A DNA stretch of 62,905 bases from Bacteroidales bacterium (lineage in GTDB: Bacteria > Bacteroidota > Bacteroidia > Bacteroidales > P3), in the NCBI GenBank assembly GCA_017454015.1, contig JAFTDW010000039.1:1-62905 (forward strand), given 5' to 3'. Positions within the stretch are counted from its first letter, which is position 1. Each line of letters begins with the position of its first letter. A program made the position numbers and the translations under genes. Shown piece after piece: positions 51,770-60,604 of this stretch. The notes below the pieces were generated by a model. It was not told where the DNA came from. It ran no database searches and worked only from the letters and a program-made list of their open reading frames with translations.

Positions 51770-52912
51770 ATGAAAATTATGAGATTTACGGATAGACCGG
51801 GTAGACTATATAGACTGGTACCACTGGGAGGACTGGATAGATTAGCATCTATTCTCCGCTGCGCTACCAAAACATCCACTGGATGTTTCTTCATTTCCAC
51901 CATCTTGCTGCTATACGGCTGCAACAATAGAGGCCAGGTCAATACGGGATGGAGCGACTCTATAGCGGTAGAGACCATGGTGATTAGCGACGGGACGACT
52001 CCCGCTGAACGCAACTATGTAGGAGCCATAGGGTCGGAGCAAACCATTAGTTTGTCAGCCCCTTTGGCGGGGAAGCTTACCAAAGTGCTGGCCAGAAACG
52101 GCCAACAAGTTTCGCGAGGTCAGCTGCTGTTTGTGTTTGACACCACCACTGCCAGCAGCATGCATGCCACAGCCCTTGCCACACTGAAACAGGCCGAAGA
52201 CGCGCACCGCCGTTTGAGAGCCATCTACCAGGAGGGCGGCATCAGCGACGTGAAGTGGATTGAGATGGAGACCAACCTCGAGAAAGCCCGCCAGACAGAG
52301 GTAAGCACCCGCAAGCAGGTGAACGACTGCTTGATAAGAGCCCCTTTTGGCGGGGTGTTGTCGTGCGGAACTATTGAGACAGGGCAAGAGCTGAAGCCCG
52401 GCGAGCCTTTCTGCCGGGTGCTCGACCTGAACCGCCTGCGTGTTGAATTCTCGGTACCCGAGCAGGACATATCGATGATAAGCGTAGGCGACACCGCCAC
52501 CGCCGTGGTGCCCGCCATTGGCGATGGCACAATAAAAGTGTGCATAAACAACAAAAGCCTTGTGGCCAACCCTCTTGGGCACACCTACAAAGTATACGCC
52601 ACAATAGAAACGGGCGAAACGAGGGACATGCTGCCTGACATGGTGGCAAAGGTGCACATCAAGCTGAATGCCACAGGAGGCATAGTGGTGCCTGCGAGCT
52701 GCGTGCAGACAATGCCTGAAGGCTCGATAGTGTGGGCTGTGCGCAATGGCAGAGCCGAGCACCGCCTGATAAGCACCGGCGACTTTGTAAGAAACGGCGT
52801 GAGCGTAACCGCGGGACTCGCCGCAGGCGACACCGTTGTGATAGCCGGCCAAGAGAAACTTTATACCGGCGCCAAGATAAAAGCGGCCAACGACATGAAT
52901 GGTGAAAGGTGA
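51770..52912 (+). CDS. RND periplasmic adaptor of pump 2 (lipoprotein)
   Basis: This 380-residue membrane-fusion protein has a hydrophobic segment ending in lipobox ILLLYGC (Cys about 51), then an acetyl-CoA-carboxylase-like lipoyl half (LSAPLAGKLTKVLARNGQQVSRGQLLFVFD), a short hairpin (about 110-160), the second half (IRAPFGGVLSCGTIETGQELKPGE) and beta domains. The roughly 28 residues before the hydrophobic part are unusual for a signal peptide and the start may be later (no other ATG fits). It is the first gene of an adaptor-permease-channel operon behind the duplicated feo promoter. Confidence 0.9.
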   Translation: MKIMRFTDRPGRLYRLVPLGGLDRLASILRCATKTSTGCFFISTILLLYGCNNRGQVNTGWSDSIAVETMVISDGTTPAERNYVGAIGSEQTISLSAPLAGKLTKVLARNGQQVSRGQLLFVFDTTTASSMHATALATLKQAEDAHRRLRAIYQEGGISDVKWIEMETNLEKARQTEVSTRKQVNDCLIRAPFGGVLSCGTIETGQELKPGEPFCRVLDLNRLRVEFSVPEQDISMISVGDTATAVVPAIGDGTIKVCINNKSLVANPLGHTYKVYATIETGETRDMLPDMVAKVHIKLNATGGIVVPASCVQTMPEGSIVWAVRNGRAEHRLISTGDFVRNGVSVTAGLAAGDTVVIAGQEKLYTGAKIKAANDMNGER

Positions 52913-53073
52913 AAGGCTGGATAGAGGGGATAATGAGTTATAAGTTATTAGTTGAGAGTGATAACTGCGTAGCTACTTAAAACTTAAAACTCAAAACTTA
53001 TAACTAACAACTGCGTCAGCCGCTTAAAAACTTAGAACCAATAACAACTACCTTTTAACAACTTCCGCATATA
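52913..53073. repeat. AT-rich spacer with TGCGTCAGCC-type repeats
   Basis: The adaptor-permease spacer contains TGCGTAGCTACTTAA (52966-52980) and TGCGTCAGCCGCTTAA (53012-53027) amid ACTTAAAACTTAAAAC and TAACTAACAAC stretches. The same unit, TGCGTCAGCCACTTAA or its complement, recurs at 56370-56385, 56414-56425 and 57874-57889, that is, in every spacer of this operon, and was not noticed elsewhere in the window. Confidence 0.65.
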
Positions 53074-56000
53074 ATGGCACGGAGAGTAAACATGATAGAG
53101 GGCGCAATGCGGAGCTTTCCTATATTGGCGTTCTCTCTTGTCATCATTATTGCTGTGGGCATCTATGCTCTGCCTCATCTGAACAAGAACGAGTTTCCAA
53201 ACATAAAGATAAAGCAGGGCGTAGTGGCCGTTGTATACCCTGGTGCCACCGCCGAAGAGATAGAGGAGCAGGTGGCCGGCAAGGTAGAAGAGTACTTGTT
53301 CACGTTTACCGATGTCGACAAGACCCGTACCTACTCATACAGCAAGAACGGCATGCTCTACGTCTTTGTAACGCTGGTGCATTCGGACGACGACCCAAAA
53401 TTCACATGGTCGCGCATCAGGGAGGGACTCTCACTTTTCAGGCTGACCGACTTGCCGCAAGGCGTGGTGGCCACGGCAGTGATTGACGACTTCGGCAATG
53501 CATCGTCGCTGTTGCTGGCAATAGAAAGCGCAGAGCGGTCGCCCCGCGAGCTGGAGACGGCGGCGAAGCAGCTTTCGGCACGGCTGCGCAGCATACCGCA
53601 GATGGGTCGCATCAGCATTGTAGGCGACCAGAAAGAGGAGATAGCCGTGCGCATGGACCCTGCAAAGTTGACGCAATATGCCATCACTCCATCCATCGTG
53701 TCAGCGGAGCTGGCAGCGCATGGTTTCCGTACCATATCGGGCAAGATAACCAATGCCGACGGCAGCGCCCTCGTTCATGTAACAATACCCTTCGGCGACA
53801 TATATGAGCTGAGCGAGATGGTGGTGTTTTCCGACCCCGCCACAGGTCAGACCCTGCGGCTGCGCGACGTGGCCACCATAGAGTCGCATTACAAAAAGTC
53901 GGCGCCGCACATCAAATACAGCGACAACGATATTGCAGACAACCGTTTTGCTTCGCAAGACAGTGCTACGTCATGGCAGAGCGAGCAAGCTCACTCTGCT
54001 CATCTGACTAAAACGCACCGTTGTATTATGCTCTCTATTGAGATGCGCCCCGGCAACAATGTGGTTGACTTTGGCAAGAAAGTAGAGACAATCATAGCCG
54101 ACTTCGAGCAGAGCTTAACGCCCGACATACACATTCACCGCATCACGGACCAGCCCAAGGTTGTGGACAGTTCTGTACGCTCGTTTCTCAAAGACCTGCT
54201 TGAGGCCATCATCATAGTGGTTGTTGTGATGCTGCTGCTTTTCCCGCTGCGCACCGCGCTGGTGAGCTCCACCTCGGTGCCCATCTGCATTGCCGCCACT
54301 CTTAGCGTGATGTATTTTATCGGGTTCGAGCTGAACACGGTAACGCTGGCGGCGCTCATTGCCGTGTTGGGCATGATAGTGGACGACTCGGTGGTGGTTA
54401 TAGACGGCTACACCGACCTGTTGAACAAGGGCCATTCACGATGGTATGCGGCAGCAGTGTCGACAAGCAAGCTGGCCACCTCCATGCTTTTCGCCACAGC
54501 CTCTATAGCCATGATGTTTTTCCCTGCTCTGGAGCTGATGAAAAACAATATGATGGGCGATTTTGTGGGGCTTTTCCCCTGGACTATCACGATAGCCCTT
54601 GCCTGTAGCTTCCTCTATGCGGTGCTGGTGATACCATTCCTCTCCTCGCACCTTATCAAAAAAACAGCAGACAAGAGTCCCTCTCTGATCAGCCGTATAC
54701 AGAACAGCTTCTTCGACTGGATACAGAACAGATATGCAAAGCTACTCACGTTCTGTTTCAAACACAAAGCGCTCACCATTGCCAGCGGGGTGATGTGTGT
54801 GCTGATTGGTATATTCCTGTTTACGCAAGTCAACATACAGGTGCTGCCCAAAGCCGAGCGCGACTGTCTGGCCGTAGAGCTGCATCTGTCGGCAAATTCG
54901 AGTATAGAAAAGACAGGCAAAGTAACCGATTCGGTAGCTGCCCTTCTGCTGAAAGACCCACGGGTGAAGTGCGTTACCTCGTTCGTCGGCATGTCGTCGC
55001 CGCGTTTTCACCTGACCTACGCGCCACAGCTACCCTCTGACAACTATGCCCAGCTCATAGTGAACACCACAAGCGACAACGCCACCAAAGAGCTCGTGGC
55101 AGAATACGCACAACGCTACGAACACCTGTTTCCCGAAGCGCAGATACGCTTCAAGCAGATGGACTACGAGCCTGTGCAGTCGCAGATAGAGTTTCATATA
55201 AAGGGCGACAACTACAGCGACCTCGAAGCCATCAGAGACTCGCTTATACGCATCATGCGATGCAACCCCAACCTCTTCTATGTGCACTCCGACTATGGCG
55301 AGACCGAGGAGATGGTCGATGTGGTGCTGAAGACCGACGAGGCCAACAGGCTGGGCATCACTCAGTCGGGGCTGTCGGTGTTTCTCAGCGGGGCATTGTC
55401 GGGGACGACGCTCTCCACCATGTGGGAGGGTAACTACAGCATACCTATAGCCATCTATTCGGAGCTGGGCAGCCATGTCGACTACAGCTCGCTGGGCGAC
55501 CTGCTGGTGCCGTGTGTGCAGCCCGGGGCATGGGTGCCGCTGCGTCAAGTTGCCGACATAGTGCCACGGTTTCACCACAACATCATGCCGCATCGCAACG
55601 GGGTGCGGTGTGTTACCGTCTCTGCCGACGTGATGCCGGGCGCATCGCAGGTGCGCGAACACTATAAGATAAAACAGCAACTCGACGATATGCTCAAGAC
55701 CTACTCGGAGCAGACATCGCAGTCGGCAACCATAAAATACGCCTCTGTTTACAATGCCAACAGTTCGCTGGGAGGCATCACTGTGGAGCACGGCGGCTCT
55801 TACGCCTCGTCGGCGGCTCTGATGCCCAGCATCATTATGTCGATAATAGCCGCCATCTGTGTGATGTTCCTTGTGCTCCTCATACACTATGGCAAACTCG
55901 ACATATCGCTGCTGGCCATCTCCATGTCGGTGCTCTGCATATTTGGCGCCACCTTCGGGCTCTGGCTCTTCGGGCTCGACTTCTCCATCACCGCCGTGCT

Positions 56001-56346
56001 CGGTATCATTTCTCTTGTCGGCATCATTGTACGCAACGCCATCATCATGTACGACTATGTTGCCGAGCTGCGCAGCAAGGAGCTGCTCTCGGTAACCGAA
56101 GCCGCCTATCAGGCCGGCCTGCGCCGCCTGCGCCCCATATTCCTCACCTCGGCAACTACGGCCATAGGCGTGGTGCCCATGATTTTGGCGGGCACCATGC
56201 TGTGGATGCCCATGGGTGTCGTGATATGCTTCGGCACACTCTTCACACTGCCCCTCACCATAACCATACTGCCTGTTACCTATTGCGTGGCATTCGAGAA
56301 CAAAAAACGTAAAAACTTCCGCCCCGTAAAGGTAGGGAGAAAATAG
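53074..56346 (+). CDS. RND efflux permease of pump 2
   Basis: This 1090-residue AcrB-like pump starts MARRVNMIEGAMRSFPILAF. The N-terminal loop has NEFPNIKIKQGVVAVVYPGATAEEIEEQV. TM4 carries the proton-relay pair in VLGMIVDDSVVVIDGY, and the C-terminal TM bundle contains GIISLVGIIVRNAIIMYDYVAELR and GLRRLRPIFLTSATTAIGVVPMI. It belongs to the Bacteroidota-type RND branch distinct from pump 1. It carries an extra stretch of about 28 residues between PHIKY and THRC that includes palindromic element C and is rich in Ser, Gln and His. Confidence 0.93.
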   Translation: MARRVNMIEGAMRSFPILAFSLVIIIAVGIYALPHLNKNEFPNIKIKQGVVAVVYPGATAEEIEEQVAGKVEEYLFTFTDVDKTRTYSYSKNGMLYVFVTLVHSDDDPKFTWSRIREGLSLFRLTDLPQGVVATAVIDDFGNASSLLLAIESAERSPRELETAAKQLSARLRSIPQMGRISIVGDQKEEIAVRMDPAKLTQYAITPSIVSAELAAHGFRTISGKITNADGSALVHVTIPFGDIYELSEMVVFSDPATGQTLRLRDVATIESHYKKSAPHIKYSDNDIADNRFASQDSATSWQSEQAHSAHLTKTHRCIMLSIEMRPGNNVVDFGKKVETIIADFEQSLTPDIHIHRITDQPKVVDSSVRSFLKDLLEAIIIVVVVMLLLFPLRTALVSSTSVPICIAATLSVMYFIGFELNTVTLAALIAVLGMIVDDSVVVIDGYTDLLNKGHSRWYAAAVSTSKLATSMLFATASIAMMFFPALELMKNNMMGDFVGLFPWTITIALACSFLYAVLVIPFLSSHLIKKTADKSPSLISRIQNSFFDWIQNRYAKLLTFCFKHKALTIASGVMCVLIGIFLFTQVNIQVLPKAERDCLAVELHLSANSSIEKTGKVTDSVAALLLKDPRVKCVTSFVGMSSPRFHLTYAPQLPSDNYAQLIVNTTSDNATKELVAEYAQRYEHLFPEAQIRFKQMDYEPVQSQIEFHIKGDNYSDLEAIRDSLIRIMRCNPNLFYVHSDYGETEEMVDVVLKTDEANRLGITQSGLSVFLSGALSGTTLSTMWEGNYSIPIAIYSELGSHVDYSSLGDLLVPCVQPGAWVPLRQVADIVPRFHHNIMPHRNGVRCVTVSADVMPGASQVREHYKIKQQLDDMLKTYSEQTSQSATIKYASVYNANSSLGGITVEHGGSYASSAALMPSIIMSIIAAICVMFLVLLIHYGKLDISLLAISMSVLCIFGATFGLWLFGLDFSITAVLGIISLVGIIVRNAIIMYDYVAELRSKELLSVTEAAYQAGLRRLRPIFLTSATTAIGVVPMILAGTMLWMPMGVVICFGTLFTLPLTITILPVTYCVAFENKKRKNFRPVKVGRK
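53944..54015. repeat. Palindromic element, copy C, in frame inside the RND2 permease
   Basis: 72 bp (24 codons) with outer arms CGTTTT (53944-53949) and AAAACG (54010-54015) and an inner hairpin GCAGAG-c-GAGC-aa-GCTC-a-CTCTGC. This parallels copies A and B (GCAGTG...CACTGC within CGTTTTC...GAAAACG). Its length is a multiple of three and the frame is preserved; translated it gives a polar stretch around SEQAHSAH. Similarity to A and B lies mainly in the hairpin and arms. Confidence 0.62.
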
Positions 56347-56439
56347 TTTTAAGTTGTTAGTTATTAGTTTTAAGTGGCTGACGCATTTTTCATTTTTCAA
56401 CTTTCAACTTTTTGTGGCTGACGCATCTATCGCTCTACA
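56347..56439. repeat. Repeat-rich spacer between RND2 permease and channel genes
   Basis: Contains two copies of GTGGCTGACGCA (56374-56385 and 56414-56425) separated by CATTTTTCAACTTTCAAC stretches. No promoter or terminator was recognised, so the operon can read through. Confidence 0.6.
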
Positions 56440-57855
56440 ATGAAACAAAAGAGATATTTCACAATTTTGCTCCGCAAGCAGGCTGTCGGCAATCGGCAGC
56501 TTCGAACCACTGCCTTGTGCACCTTACTTGCCCTCTCCTCGCTTTTATGCGGCGCACACTGCCAGACGCTCACCCTCGACAGCTGCATGGCACTGGCGCG
56601 GCGCAACAATGCAGAGATACGCACCTCCCTGATGGAGATAGAGCATGCCCGCGAGGTGAAGCGTCAGGTGTTCAACAAATACTTCCCGCAGGTGAGCCTG
56701 GGCGGCTTGGGCTACTACGCCGCAACCCCGCTTGTGCATTTTGGCATCGACGACATACAGTCGTCAGACATGCGCGAGCTCATTCAGGCTTTATACGACC
56801 TCGTGTCGAGCACCGGCAGCGATGTCAAGAACGAGCTCTCGCTTATGAAGAAAGGCGTTACGGGCTCAGTCATGGCAGCCCAGCCGCTCTATACCGGCGG
56901 TCGCATAGCCACTGGCAACAAGCTGGCACGCATGGGCATCACAGCCTCAGAACTGCAAGCCGAGATAAAGATGCGCGACATTATGGAGGGCGTTGAATCG
57001 ACATACCTCCTTGTGGTGGGCCTGCAACAAAAAGTGGCCACTGTCAATGCAGCCTTGGCTCTTATCGACTCCATTGACCGTGTGGTGCAGACCGCCATGG
57101 CCAATGGCCTCGTAACACGGGCCGATGCACTACAGGTGCAGTTGAAACGCAACGAGATGTTAGCCAACCAGCAACAGCTTGCCAGCGGTATAAAGCTGTC
57201 AAAACGGTTGCTTTGCTGCCAGATAGGCATTGACTACAGCGATGCCGTGGTCTTTGTCGACCCGCAGTTCGACATGCCACCACTGCTCTCCCTCGCAAGC
57301 CAGGCTGACAACGACGCCCTGCGCCCCGAGGTGCGCCTGCTGCAACTCGGCGTCGACGCCGAACAACTTCAGAGACGGCTCACCATCGGCGAGGCGCTGC
57401 CGCAACTCAGCCTCATAAGCTCAGCCTATTACGGCAACATGATACGTACAGACCTCTCGGGCAACGCCGTGGCACTGCTCTCACTCTCAGTTCCTTTGTC
57501 GGCATGGGGCGAGACATCGCATAAACTAAAACAACACAACATACGCATAGCCGAGGCTCGCTTAAAACAAGAGCACTACAACCATATGATGGCTCTTGAG
57601 GAAGAGAAGGCCTACAGCGACATGGTCGACGCCTACATGCTGCTCAAATCCGACTCAACGGCGCTCAGCGTGGCCAAAGAGAACTATCGGCTGGCTAATC
57701 TCAACTATAGCGCCGGACTAACGACACTCTCAGAGCTGCTGCAGGCTCATGCCCTACTGCTTCAGGCACAGAACGCCATAACCGACAGGCACACCGCCTA
57801 CATCGTGGCGCGCCGCCGCCTGCACGACCTACGCCACAATAAAGGTGAAAAATAA
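56440..57855 (+). CDS. TolC-family outer-membrane factor of pump 2
   Basis: This 471-residue protein has a signal peptide (to about AHC in LLCGAHCQT, residue 41), an opening LTLDSCMALARRNNAEIRTSLMEIEHA and two repeats with QPLYTGGRIATGNK, DALQVQLKRNEMLANQQQL and NYRLANLNYSAGLTTLSELLQAHALLLQAQNA. Unlike the pump 1 channel it lacks a lipobox. It completes the adaptor-permease-channel set of pump 2; the feoAB gene follows 137 bp downstream with its own promoter. Confidence 0.92.
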   Translation: MKQKRYFTILLRKQAVGNRQLRTTALCTLLALSSLLCGAHCQTLTLDSCMALARRNNAEIRTSLMEIEHAREVKRQVFNKYFPQVSLGGLGYYAATPLVHFGIDDIQSSDMRELIQALYDLVSSTGSDVKNELSLMKKGVTGSVMAAQPLYTGGRIATGNKLARMGITASELQAEIKMRDIMEGVESTYLLVVGLQQKVATVNAALALIDSIDRVVQTAMANGLVTRADALQVQLKRNEMLANQQQLASGIKLSKRLLCCQIGIDYSDAVVFVDPQFDMPPLLSLASQADNDALRPEVRLLQLGVDAEQLQRRLTIGEALPQLSLISSAYYGNMIRTDLSGNAVALLSLSVPLSAWGETSHKLKQHNIRIAEARLKQEHYNHMMALEEEKAYSDMVDAYMLLKSDSTALSVAKENYRLANLNYSAGLTTLSELLQAHALLLQAQNAITDRHTAYIVARRRLHDLRHNKGEK

Positions 57856-57918
57856 AAATTGAAAATTGAAAAATGCGCCAGCCACTTAAAACTATAAACT
57901 ATAAACTTAGAGCTATAA
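57856..57918. repeat. Spacer with a fifth TGCGCCAGCCACTTAA unit
   Basis: TGCGCCAGCCACTTAA at 57874-57889 follows AAAATTGAAAATTGAAAAA. It forms the boundary between the end of the RND2 operon and the feo operator at 57919. Confidence 0.55.
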
Positions 57919-57965
57919 ATCACCATAATGGTGATGGCGGGTGTGCGATAAAATGCGTATCTTTG
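57919..57965 (+). promoter_or_regulatory. feoAB promoter with near-perfect ATCACCAT-A-ATGGTGAT operator
   Basis: The 17-bp palindrome (57919-57935) lies 22 bp before TATCTTTG (57958-57965), and the ATG follows at 57993. Position just upstream of the -33 region and conservation in the duplicate at 51471 suggest a binding site for an iron-responsive regulator (Fur- or DtxR-type) or an activator. The protein is not identified. Confidence 0.65.
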
Positions 57966-57992
57966 CAAACTCATTTCAACTCATAGTAAAGA

Positions 57993-60428
57993 ATGCTACT
58001 GTCGGATTTACAGACTGGTAAGAGCGGCGTGGTGGTGCGCGTGGCAGGCCACGGGGCTTTCCGCAAACGCATTATCGAGATGGGCTTTATCAAAGGCACT
58101 CGCGTCGAGGCTGTGCTCAACGCCCCTTTAAAAGACCCTATAAAATACCGTATCATGAACTTCGAGGTGTCGCTGCGCCGCGGCGATGCCCAGAAGGTGG
58201 AGATTGTTACCGAGGAGGAGGCCGAGCGCGAGATAGTGAACCACGACGACTACCGCGGCATAGAGGCCGACGACTGCACCGCACTGGAGCATATAGCACG
58301 CGAGCGCAGCCACACCATCAACGTAGCCCTTGTAGGCAACCCTAACTGCGGCAAAACCAGCCTGTTTAACATAGCGGCTCACGCCCACGAGCGCGTGGGC
58401 AACTACAGCGGCGTTACCGTCGACGAGAAAGTGGGGACTTTCCAACACGGCGGCTACACATTCAACCTCATCGACCTGCCGGGCACCTACTCGCTCAGCG
58501 CCTACTCGCCCGAAGAGCTCTATGTGCGCAAGCACATCATAGAGAAAAACCCCGACATAATACTCAACGTGGTCGACGGCAGCAACCTTGAGCGCAACCT
58601 ATACCTCACCACGCAGCTTATCGACATGGATATAACTATGGTTATGGCCGTCAACATGTACGATGAGCTGGAGCGCAGCGGCGACAAGCTCGACATGGCA
58701 CAGCTCAGCACCCTGCTGGGCATGCCCGTCATGCCCACCACAGGACGCAGCGGCAAAGGCGTCGACGAACTCTTCGACAAGATCATAGAGGTGTTCGAGG
58801 GCAAGGAGCGCACCGTGCGCCACATTCACGTCAACCACGGACGCGAGCTGGAAGACTGCATAAGCCGCCTGCGCACCGAGCTCTACGAGCATGGCTTCAG
58901 CGACAAGCTCTCTACACGCTTTCTCTCCATCAAGCTGCTTGAAAACGACAAGCAGATGGAGCAATACGCCGCCGCTCACGACCCCGACGGCAGCGTGCTG
59001 CGCATGCGAGACGAGATTGCAGCGGCATACAACAAGGCGAACCTTTACCGCACTGTGAAATCGGCGGGGCGCGGCTCAGAGACTGTGGCGCCCAAAGAGG
59101 CCGACGACATAGAGAACGCTATTACCGATGCCAAGTATGCCTTTGTTCGCGGTGCCCTCGCCGAGTGCTACCGCCGCAACGAACAGAGCACGCTACACCA
59201 CACCACCGAACGACTCGACGCCATAGTAACCCACCGCTGGATAGGTTATCCGCTGTTTATCGTCATACTCTTCGTGATGTTTTTCAGCACTTTCTTCCTC
59301 GGCCAGTTCCCCATGGACTGGATAGAAGCCCTCTTCGGCTGGTTTGGCAGCCTGATAGAAGACGCCATGAGCCCCGGCCCGCTGCGCAGCCTGCTGGTCG
59401 ACGGCATCATAAGCGGCGTAGGCTCGGTCATAGTCTTTCTGCCTCAGATACTTATACTCTATCTCTTCATCTCCGTGATGGAAGACAGCGGCTACATGTC
59501 GCGCGCTGCCTTTATCATGGACAAGATGATGCACCGCATGGGGCTGCACGGCAAGAGTTTCATACCCATGATTATGGGCTTTGGCTGCAACGTGCCGGCA
59601 ATCATGGCCACACGCACCATAGAAGACCGCCGCAGCCGCCTGCTCACCATGCTCATAATACCCATGATGAGCTGCTCGGCACGCATACCGGTCTACGTGA
59701 TACTCACAGGCGCCTTTTTCGGCGGCTTCAAAGCCGCCTGCATCATGATGGGCCTTTACATGAGCGGCATGGTGATGTCGGTGGTCATGGCCAAGGTGTT
59801 CAGCCGCTTCTTTGTCAAGGGCGAGAGCCTTCCCTTCGTCATGGAGCTGCCACCCTACCGCATGCCCACCGCCAAGGCGGTGATGCGCCACACGTGGGAG
59901 AAAGGCAAAGAGTACCTCAAGAAGATGGCAACCATAATACTGGGAGCCAGCATAATAGTATGGGCGCTGAGCTACTACCCCACTGCCGACAGCCGTCAGC
60001 AGCAGGTTGAGAACAGCTACATGGCGCGCATAGGCAAAACCATAGAGCCTGCCATGCGCCCTTGCGGGTTCGACTGGCGGCAGAGCGTGTCGCTCCTTGC
60101 CGGCATAGGCGCCAAAGAGGTCGTTGCCAGCACTATGGCGGTGGTCTATGCCACATCCGACGAAGAGGCCGCCACACTGGAAGCCGGATACGAGGAGAAC
60201 GACAACAAAAGCCGCATACAACGACTGATACGCGACAACATGACGCCGCTGTCGGCGCTCTCCATGCTTCTCTTCATACTGCTCTACATGCCTTGCATAA
60301 GCACCGTGGTGGCCATCAAGAACGAGAGCGGCAAATGGCGTTGGGCTTTCTTCACTATAGCCTACACCATAAGCCTCGCTTGGATAGCAGCCACCCTCTT
60401 CTACCAGATTGGCAGCCTCCTCTGCTGA
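57993..60428 (+). CDS. feoB: Ferrous iron transporter, FeoA-FeoB fusion
   Basis: This 811-residue protein imports Fe(II) across the inner membrane. Residues 1-about 75 are a FeoA SH3-like domain (MLLSDLQTGKSG to MNFEVSLRRGDAQKVEI). From about 105 the GTPase domain has the P-loop GNPNCGKTSLFN, DLPGTYSLSAYSPEE (G3) and NMYDE (G4). The two Gate regions contain GFGCNVPAIMATRTIED and GIGAKEVVASTMAVVYATS. FeoAB fusion is common in Bacteroidota. A short partial copy of its promoter and 5' end lies 6.45 kb upstream (51471-51715), with an RND operon in between. Confidence 0.96.
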   Translation: MLLSDLQTGKSGVVVRVAGHGAFRKRIIEMGFIKGTRVEAVLNAPLKDPIKYRIMNFEVSLRRGDAQKVEIVTEEEAEREIVNHDDYRGIEADDCTALEHIARERSHTINVALVGNPNCGKTSLFNIAAHAHERVGNYSGVTVDEKVGTFQHGGYTFNLIDLPGTYSLSAYSPEELYVRKHIIEKNPDIILNVVDGSNLERNLYLTTQLIDMDITMVMAVNMYDELERSGDKLDMAQLSTLLGMPVMPTTGRSGKGVDELFDKIIEVFEGKERTVRHIHVNHGRELEDCISRLRTELYEHGFSDKLSTRFLSIKLLENDKQMEQYAAAHDPDGSVLRMRDEIAAAYNKANLYRTVKSAGRGSETVAPKEADDIENAITDAKYAFVRGALAECYRRNEQSTLHHTTERLDAIVTHRWIGYPLFIVILFVMFFSTFFLGQFPMDWIEALFGWFGSLIEDAMSPGPLRSLLVDGIISGVGSVIVFLPQILILYLFISVMEDSGYMSRAAFIMDKMMHRMGLHGKSFIPMIMGFGCNVPAIMATRTIEDRRSRLLTMLIIPMMSCSARIPVYVILTGAFFGGFKAACIMMGLYMSGMVMSVVMAKVFSRFFVKGESLPFVMELPPYRMPTAKAVMRHTWEKGKEYLKKMATIILGASIIVWALSYYPTADSRQQQVENSYMARIGKTIEPAMRPCGFDWRQSVSLLAGIGAKEVVASTMAVVYATSDEEAATLEAGYEENDNKSRIQRLIRDNMTPLSALSMLLFILLYMPCISTVVAIKNESGKWRWAFFTIAYTISLAWIAATLFYQIGSLLC

Positions 60429-60481
60429 CGGCAGTCCACTTTTTCAGGCTGGTGCAAGCAGAAGCACCTCGGAACGCCTTA

Positions 60482-60580
60482 CCCCGGATTTTACGCCAAA
60501 ATTTTAACATTTGACCCCGAATTTTACGCCAAAAAATTAGCGTTTTACCCCGAATTTTGCGCCAAAAATTGTATATTTGC
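60482..60580. repeat. Three tandem 33-bp repeats before the AAA+ ATPase gene
   Basis: Units start at 60482, 60515 and 60548, exactly 33 bp apart, each beginning CCCCGRATTTTRCGCCAAAA. The third unit runs into the -7 motif TATATTTG (60572-60579). The frame on the minus strand reads FWRKIRG three times, but no gene is believed. Position suggests a regulatory or recombination-related array that overlaps the promoter. Confidence 0.8.
60572..60579 (+). promoter_or_regulatory. -7 promoter motif (TATATTTG) for the AAA+ ATPase
   Basis: TATATTTG fits TAnnTTTG, 25 bp before the ATG at 60605, and is embedded in the last of the three 33-bp repeats. Confidence 0.65.
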
Positions 60581-60604
60581 ATTCAGAATAAATAAAACAA
60601 AACT

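Noticed and set aside
55030-56400. 456-codon minus-strand frame opposite the RND2 permease
   Set aside because: Mirror of a certain RND gene, His/Gly-rich, no recognisable family.
60355-60582. 75-codon frame with repeated FWRKIRG
   Set aside because: It is the translation of the three 33-bp tandem repeats and overlaps the feoAB end; no gene signals.
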